From assembly GCF_963678635.1 (NCBI RefSeq), contig NC_087068.1:9370027-9434026 (forward strand): 64,000 nt of DNA, read 5' to 3'. The stretch comes from Symsagittifera roscoffensis (taxonomy: Eukaryota > Xenacoelomorpha > Acoela > Convolutidae). The notes beneath the pieces are model-generated. The model was not told where the DNA came from and searched no databases. It was given only the letters and a program-made list of their open reading frames with translations. The position numbers and the translations under genes were made by a program. This document shows, piece by piece, positions 58,290 through 64,000 of the stretch; position 1 is the first letter of the stretch, and each line of letters begins with the position of its first letter.

Positions 58290-59120
58290 AGATATCCAGT
58301 CAAGTGAAGATCAAAATGTTCTGCTATAGGACCCAAATATGTTCTGCTGTTCTGTTATATGTACTATGGTCCAGATATGCGTTCTGTTATATCACACAAA
58401 AACATAAAATAGTTACTAATGATAACTATTTTTACGGCTTTATTTGAGTTTAACCATTCAGAATAAGTATTATGATCAAACCTGAAAAAAAACCCGAAAC
58501 GCAAAACATAGGCCATATAACAGAAAAGACCCGATGAACACTAGACTGACAGGCGGGTCTGAAAATTTCCATAATATATCCAGGACTGATTTTATACTAA
58601 AAGATAACATGGATAATCATACCTTGAAAGTTAGAAAAAAATTATTAAGGAGAAAGAGAATAACTTTTGTACAATCATAATTTACATGTGTATAAATGCT
58701 TAAGCACCCGTAATCAGATTGACGATACGCGAATTTTTTTCATGTGGTTTCTACAGAATCATTTCTCACAAACTAAATAGTTGATGAGACCCAAGCTTAA
58801 TTCAGGTATCATGCATAAATGAAATCTAGATTTAGCAGCGGATTTAAGGGAAGCGTCCCCTTACTTCAGATTTTCAACGTGACCACCCAAAGAGTCCGCC
58901 TTAGGTACTTTCCAGGCTCTTTTCCAGTGGTCCCCCACCTTTCAATTTAAATTTTGAAAACCTATTTTAACATTGTCCTTATGCAATGAAATTTGACCTG
59001 GTGAACAAACTAACAATTGTGAACAGATTTGTTCTAATAATTTACATTGTAACATTGCGCGTTTACCATAATAACACGTACAACAACTAAAAAAAATCAA
59101 AAAATTGAAAAGTGGGGGAA
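58290..59120. other. 3' flank of the FHL gene; no gene
   Basis: No canonical AATAAA seen close to the stop. 58835-58930 holds a fragment of the hAT-like family (agcggatttaaggg...gcgtcccc). Confidence 0.4.
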
Positions 59121-59121
59121 G

Positions 59122-59158
59122 TTGCTATGTTGCGACTTTGCTTGACCCAAATTTGCTT
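59122..59158 (+). repeat. Isolated satellite monomer
   Basis: Matches one full type A unit of the 18.2-21.7 kb array (ttgctatgttgcgactttg, then cttgacccaaatttgct) in unrelated surroundings about 37 kb away. Short 'gcttgtgctg' repeats follow at about 59188-59245. Confidence 0.85.
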
Positions 59159-59259
59159 TGTTGCTTTGTCGGCGTAGTTGTCAGATCACTTGTGCTGTAA
59201 GCAAATTTTGCTTGTGCTGATGATTTTGCTTGTGCTGTAGGCAAATTTGATTGCCGTTG

Positions 59260-60966
59260 CAAGCGCAAGTGTTGTTCATTTTAGTTTCAGCGGATAATTT
59301 TTTTGGCTCAACTGGTGTCTACTCAAAGATTTTCGGCCTATTCGCAAAACCAAGGATTTTTTTCGTCCTGTAATCAACGTTCATTTTAGTTGAAAACGAA
59401 ATATTGTTCATGGTAGTTTCAAGCGGGAGTTTTTAAAGAAATCTTATTTTTTTTCGGCTCAAATTGGGTCTGTTTAGAAATGTTTGGTTTTGTTTGCTCT
59501 TGGTAAGTCTTGCTAAAATTCTAGTTTGATATTCAGATGTTTCACTTGTTTGCCTAAACTGAACTTAAATCGAGACATACGAAAATTTAATTTTTGGTAG
59601 ATTTAGTTTTTATATCATCTTTTCTTTTTTTTTTACTTTTAGTATATTTTTATGTTAGTGCTGTATGGCATGAGATGCAAGGTTCCGCTCTGTCTCTGTG
59701 TAGAACGCTAAATTCTCATTGTTTTGCAAAACTTTTTAAGCGTAAATTTTAACTGTTGATTTTCTTAAATAAGAAGTAAGTGGTTGAGATTTATCCGAAC
59801 TTTCATAATAACTATAGGTAGAACACAAAAAAGTTTCAAAAAAATACTGTTTATGAATGCGAAACTTTGAAAACTTTTTGGCCGATCTTTTTTTCAACAA
59901 ATTTTTGTTGATGTTGAAGCTGTTTTTTTTGGATCCCAAATTTCATTCAAATTTTGATTCTTCCACTTCATCAAAAAAATGTTTTTCACTGTCTACAAAT
60001 TTGACTTGGTTGCCGTTTCGTTTAATTAAAAAAATTTGCTGTAAGCGTGTTCAAAATTTTTGATATTTGAACAAACAGAGACAAACAAGCCGTTAAAAAT
60101 TGATTCATTCAACAAAATTGTGGGTTGTTTGCTACAGTTTGTAAGAGGAATTATGTAGAACTTACACTTATATTAAAACACAATTGCCACGGGAATTTGT
60201 TTATCGAGATCTGCAATATCAAAAAAAAACACATGGAATTTCAAGCACGAAGACTTTTAAAACGCTGTTTTCATATTTCAAACAAATATTTTTGAAGTTT
60301 TTTTGTTGAGCCTCATTTTCAATTTGGCTTTTACAAACGACGCATCATTTTTCTGAAAAGAAATTATGATCTTGACGCGTGAAGTTTTCTTGAGGCAAAG
60401 GTTGCTCATATCTCAAACGATATCAAATTTCGGCTGTTCAATCTCTGCGTTGTGTATTGTTCACAAGTTGTGTTGCAAATGTGTTAACTTTTTTTATTTG
60501 GTTAAGTTTTTAAATCATTGTTTCAAAAAAAAAATAGTGAAAATAGCGCAAAATAAAAATTGCTTACAAAACTGTAATTCGAAAAAATGAAATGTATTTG
60601 TACGAATAAACAAGCAATTTTCTTCGAATTTTTAAAAATTGCCGTTGAAATTGTAGCTGGAGCACTTGCAGAAAAAGGAGCCAGAATTATTCAATCACAT
60701 GGATGTTTTTTAATTGAACTTTTGCTCGTATTTTTGTTATGATTAATAGATACTGAGCTCTTTTGATATTAAGACAAAACACACTAAAGTCAATTCAAGA
60801 AATTCCCAATGTAAAAGTAGTTTTCAGCACCTCAGAAAAAAAACTAATTTTCCTAGTCAAAGGTGTAATAGGTCGAACAAGTTGGGGAAAACTTATAATG
60901 TTAGCTGCCTTGCTCTAAAAACAACTGAAATGGTCTGAAAATGAACACCAATTGATGTTCATCATA
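59260..60966. other. Intergenic stretch without recognisable features
   Basis: AT-rich with homopolymer runs; no gene, RNA or repeat copy recognised. Confidence 0.45.
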
Positions 60967-60967
60967 G

Positions 60968-61497
60968 CAAGACTGCTTTTATCAGGGCGAAGCCCTTAAT
61001 GTTCCGACTGCTTTTTAAGGTCTATGGAGCAGTACTAACATGAAAAATGAAATGTAAGAAAATAAAATGAGTTTTTTTTTCAAATTTGAGATTTTTTCTG
61101 AAATTTATCACCCCACACGCTATATAAACTACCTAGTGATAAATTTTGCTCCTAGTAACAAATCAATTATGGCAAATCAGCTTCCTTGAACCAATTTGGA
61201 GCTACTTTTAAGATTAAAACTCCGCTTACGCGTTAATAGCGAGAAATATATCGCGCGTTAATTGTCCCAAATTGGTCAAAATGGCCAAAATGGCAATCTT
61301 TAAACCCTCATAACTTTACGAAAAATGATCACAGGTAAAATATCCTTTCAAATTTAAGCTCAGGACAACAATACTTTTTGAATGATATAAAAAAATTCCG
61401 TCAAAAATGGCTAGTTAAAAAGTCGAAATTTGTCTAAAGAAAAAAAACCCACCCCGAGCACAAATATTCCGTTACTTTCGTATCGAAAGTCGGAACA
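60968..61497 (-). mobile_element. Helentron-like element, copy 15 (full length)
   Basis: Reverse-strand, complete: caagactgcttttatcaggg at the left and atcgaaagtcggaaca at the right. Confidence 0.78.
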
Positions 61498-62171
61498 ATA
61501 AATCGATATTTCTTCAGATATTCTACCATATGAAAATTGATTTACGCTAGCCCATTTAGATACGAAAAAAATTTTAGCTACATTTTCGTATCAAACTAGT
61601 CGATTTAATATAAATGAAAATAAATTTGTTTTAGGTCTTTGCTACATTATCTAAATAAAATCGATTGCAATCCATTTCTTGTCAATACGGTACAGTAAAG
61701 AAAGCAGTGTACATATGGCTTAGTACATGACTTAGAATGCGATTAAAATACTTTCATTATGATTTTATACGCAGTAAAATACAAACACTGAGGGTCTGTC
61801 CTCATGTTTCATCAGATTTCTATTAATTTGACAAAAACAATCAAGTGGCCATTTTTTGCAGCAGCCCAAAATTTATAATTCAGAAGACTGCATATGAGTT
61901 GTATATCTTGTCCCTAGTGAAAAACTCTAATCAAAGAACTATTCTTCTAATCAAATTCCATTTTATCGACAACGAGAAGATTTTCACACAAAAAGCAATT
62001 CAGATGGCGACCAAAAATAAATCATAAAAATTAACAAATACCCAATGCGCCGCTTAACAAGAATCTGATTCTGGCAACTCATTTAATGTAGAAAAAATTA
62101 TGAGTGGATGGCTTCTTAGCTAGCCTATAAGTTGCATCTATTACTATTACGCTAGAAAAGATACGAATTAA
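61498..62171. other. Intergenic stretch without recognisable features
   Basis: Nothing recognised. Confidence 0.4.
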
Positions 62172-62414
62172 TGTATCGCGCGTTAATTGTCCCAAACTGG
62201 CCAAAATGGCAATCTTTAAGCACCCATAACTTTACAAAAAATGATCACAAGTGAAATATTTTTTCATATTTAAGCTCAAGACAACAATAGCTTTCGGATG
62301 ATATAGAAATTTCCGTCAAAAATGGCTAGTTTGAAAGTCGAATTTTGTCTAAAGAAAAAAAAAAACCACCTCGAGCACAATTATTCCGTTACTTTCGTTA
62401 TGAAAGTCGGAACA
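62172..62414 (-). mobile_element. Helentron-like element, copy 16 (5' half)
   Basis: Reverse-strand 5' half of the family from 'tgtatcgcgcgttaattgtc' to 'atgaaagtcggaaca'. Confidence 0.65.
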
Positions 62415-62419
62415 ATAAC

Positions 62420-62597
62420 TTATAGAAATTGATCACAGCTGAATACTTTTTCAAATTTAAGCTCAAGACAACAATAGTTGTTGAATGACATAAAAAATTT
62501 TTGTCAAAATTGGCTAGTTAAAAAGTCGAAATTCATCTGAAAAAAAAACACCCAGAGCACAAATATTCCATTACTTTCGTTATGAAAGTCGGAACAA
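62420..62597 (-). mobile_element. Helentron-like element, copy 17 (5' fragment, tandem to copy 16)
   Basis: Repeats the last about 175 bp of copy 16 a few bases further on, ending 'atgaaagtcggaaca'. A local tandem duplication of the terminal region. Confidence 0.65.
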
Positions 62598-63038
62598 TGA
62601 AGATCTTTTTGTACCAAGTAGTTTAGATTTGAATTTCAAAGTGCTATAGATAGATTTGTCTTCAAAGGATCTCAACAAGGATTGCTTCCGTATCTTTCAT
62701 CTGACAACTATCTCAAGTTTATTCTTCTATCTACGTTTTCATAACTTTAGTTTTGAAAGCAAACTTTTCTAAGCAATTTATAGCACGTATGAATGCATAC
62801 TATAAAACTGATAAATTTTATCAGTTTGCTACTTTTCTTCGATTTTCTTGTGCCGATTTCAATGATTGCGGGATTGCAAAAAACCATTTTAATTATGATT
62901 GTCAAAATTGAATGATTTAGAGCTAAACTGCTTTGAGTTTCCAGAGCAGTTCATAACTTTACGCCTACAAATGAAACGGAAATCCAACTATTAATCAGTA
63001 GATCACCGGTACTTTGCACTAACTACCGTCACGTAATT
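62598..63038. other. Intergenic stretch without recognisable features
   Basis: Nothing recognised. Confidence 0.4.
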
Positions 63039-63506
63039 TGTTCCGACTTTCGAAGAAAACGGAATATTTATGCTTGGCGTGGTTTTTTTATTCAGTCACT
63101 TTTTGGCGATCAAATTAATAGTTTTTTAACAAAAATTTTTTATGCCCATTGATGAAATTGACTCCCTAAAGTCAATTTTAAAAACATGTTTAATCTCCGA
63201 TTAGTTTTTGCAAAGTTTTGGGAGTTCGAAAATAGCCGATTTGGCCATGGTCTAGTTTATGCGCACTTTGAAGATTTTTTCCATAATCTTGAAAGAGTAA
63301 CGAGAATTATTCATATGTGGCGAATTATTCCGCACAATAAAATTGTTCCAATTTGATTTGAGGCTAGATAATTGGTCGTATTAATTTCGCATTACTCTAT
63401 GAATTAATAGTTTTTCAATTATTTCTTTTCCCAAAAATCTATTCGATAGGAATTTAGGGGCCGTCGGAACATTCATGGATTTGACCTAATATACGAGCAG
63501 TCTTGT
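63039..63506 (+). mobile_element. Helentron-like element, copy 18 (divergent subfamily)
   Basis: Same variant as copy 2: TGTTCCGACTTTCGAAG at the start, ATACGAGCAGTCTTGT at the end; the terminal hairpin is degraded (atggatttgacct). Confidence 0.7.
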
Positions 63507-63633
63507 TGTAAAAATGTATTCCTTAGCATACAGAAAAAGATAGAAAATTAATTGTTTGAAAATAGATAAACGAATATTATCTTTAACCTTATCTCGTTTT
63601 CCACATCAATTGCTGAAAAAATGAATCAATGGG

Positions 63634-63795
63634 TTCAGGGGCGGATCTAGAATGTTTTGGGCACTCCCAGAAAACTACAAATACCAAAATTTGTGACCAA
63701 AACTTTTGCGCAGCAGGGGAAAATTCTGCAGAGGAAAATTCGCTCCCCTTCAAATTGAGTATCCATTGGCGCCAACACATCAGACTATCCATGAA
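63634..63795. mobile_element. hAT-like element fragment
   Basis: Starts with the canonical end CAGGGGCGGATCTAGAAT and breaks off after 'ttggcgcca'. Confidence 0.6.
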
Positions 63796-63797
63796 CA

Positions 63798-64000
63798 CTA
63801 TTACGAGGACAAACTGTGCATTCTGTGCGTTCTAAGCGGATTCTGCAACAGGCCAAAATCAGATTTATCGCGGAATCGGCAATTTGGCTACTTTTTTTCT
63901 CTTTTTTGCTGTTTTGGTTTCCACAAACAAATATCTAAAACACTGTACCGCTCAAAATCGCTTCAAAAAGAGGCAATTTTGTGGAATTGCAACCGTATTC
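63798..64000. repeat. Second copy of the 'gcggaatccac' dispersed repeat, cut by the window edge
   Basis: Parallel to 45332-45535 throughout (ttacgaggacaaactgtgca, caacaggccaaaatcagatt, ttggtttccacaaacaa). Confidence 0.7.

Overview
This is an AT-rich, repeat-laden piece of an animal (metazoan) nuclear genome, probably an invertebrate. The evidence is GT-AG introns, a Regnase/ZC3H12-type gene, a four-and-a-half-LIM (FHL) gene, a claudin-like four-pass membrane gene and an env-bearing Ty3/gypsy retroelement. I cannot name the phylum. Nothing is prokaryotic and no CRISPR array is present.

Layout. (1) 436-4942 (+): six-exon gene for a 797-aa NYN/PIN endoribonuclease with a CCCH zinc finger. (2) 4.9-9.0 kb: no gene; a small CACGTG repeat cluster, C-rich tracts and transposon crumbs. 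(3) 9.0-14.2 kb: six same-strand copies of a roughly 0.5-kb dispersed element whose ends fit non-autonomous Helentrons, plus a foldback element. (4) 15.6-16.75 kb: an element with 12-bp CCCGGG-type terminal repeats, itself hit by a smaller element that left an 8-bp target duplication. (5) 18.25-21.66 kb: about 3.4 kb of 31-bp satellite, including an apparently perfect 814-bp duplication, followed by a MULE-like element with a 9-bp target duplication. (6) 25185-43123 (-): a 17.9-kb decayed Ty3/gypsy element with TG...CA LTRs, a 4-bp target duplication, gag, protease, RT, RNase H, integrase, an env-like frame and extra 3' frames. (7) 43.1-46.2 kb: more repeat copies. (8) 46272-58289 (+): seven-exon FHL-family gene, 415 aa. 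Its 8-kb intron 4 is filled with repeats and holds an intronless claudin-like gene on the opposite strand (53633-54340). (9) 58.3-64 kb: no gene; repeat copies and a stray satellite monomer.

The three host genes are not an operon or pathway. The first is expected to act in cytoplasmic mRNA decay, the FHL protein as a LIM scaffold, and the nested gene as a membrane protein. Most of the remaining sequence is mobile DNA. The best material for follow-up is the Helentron-like family, the insertion histories readable from target duplications, the frame-cycling satellite, and the nested antisense gene.
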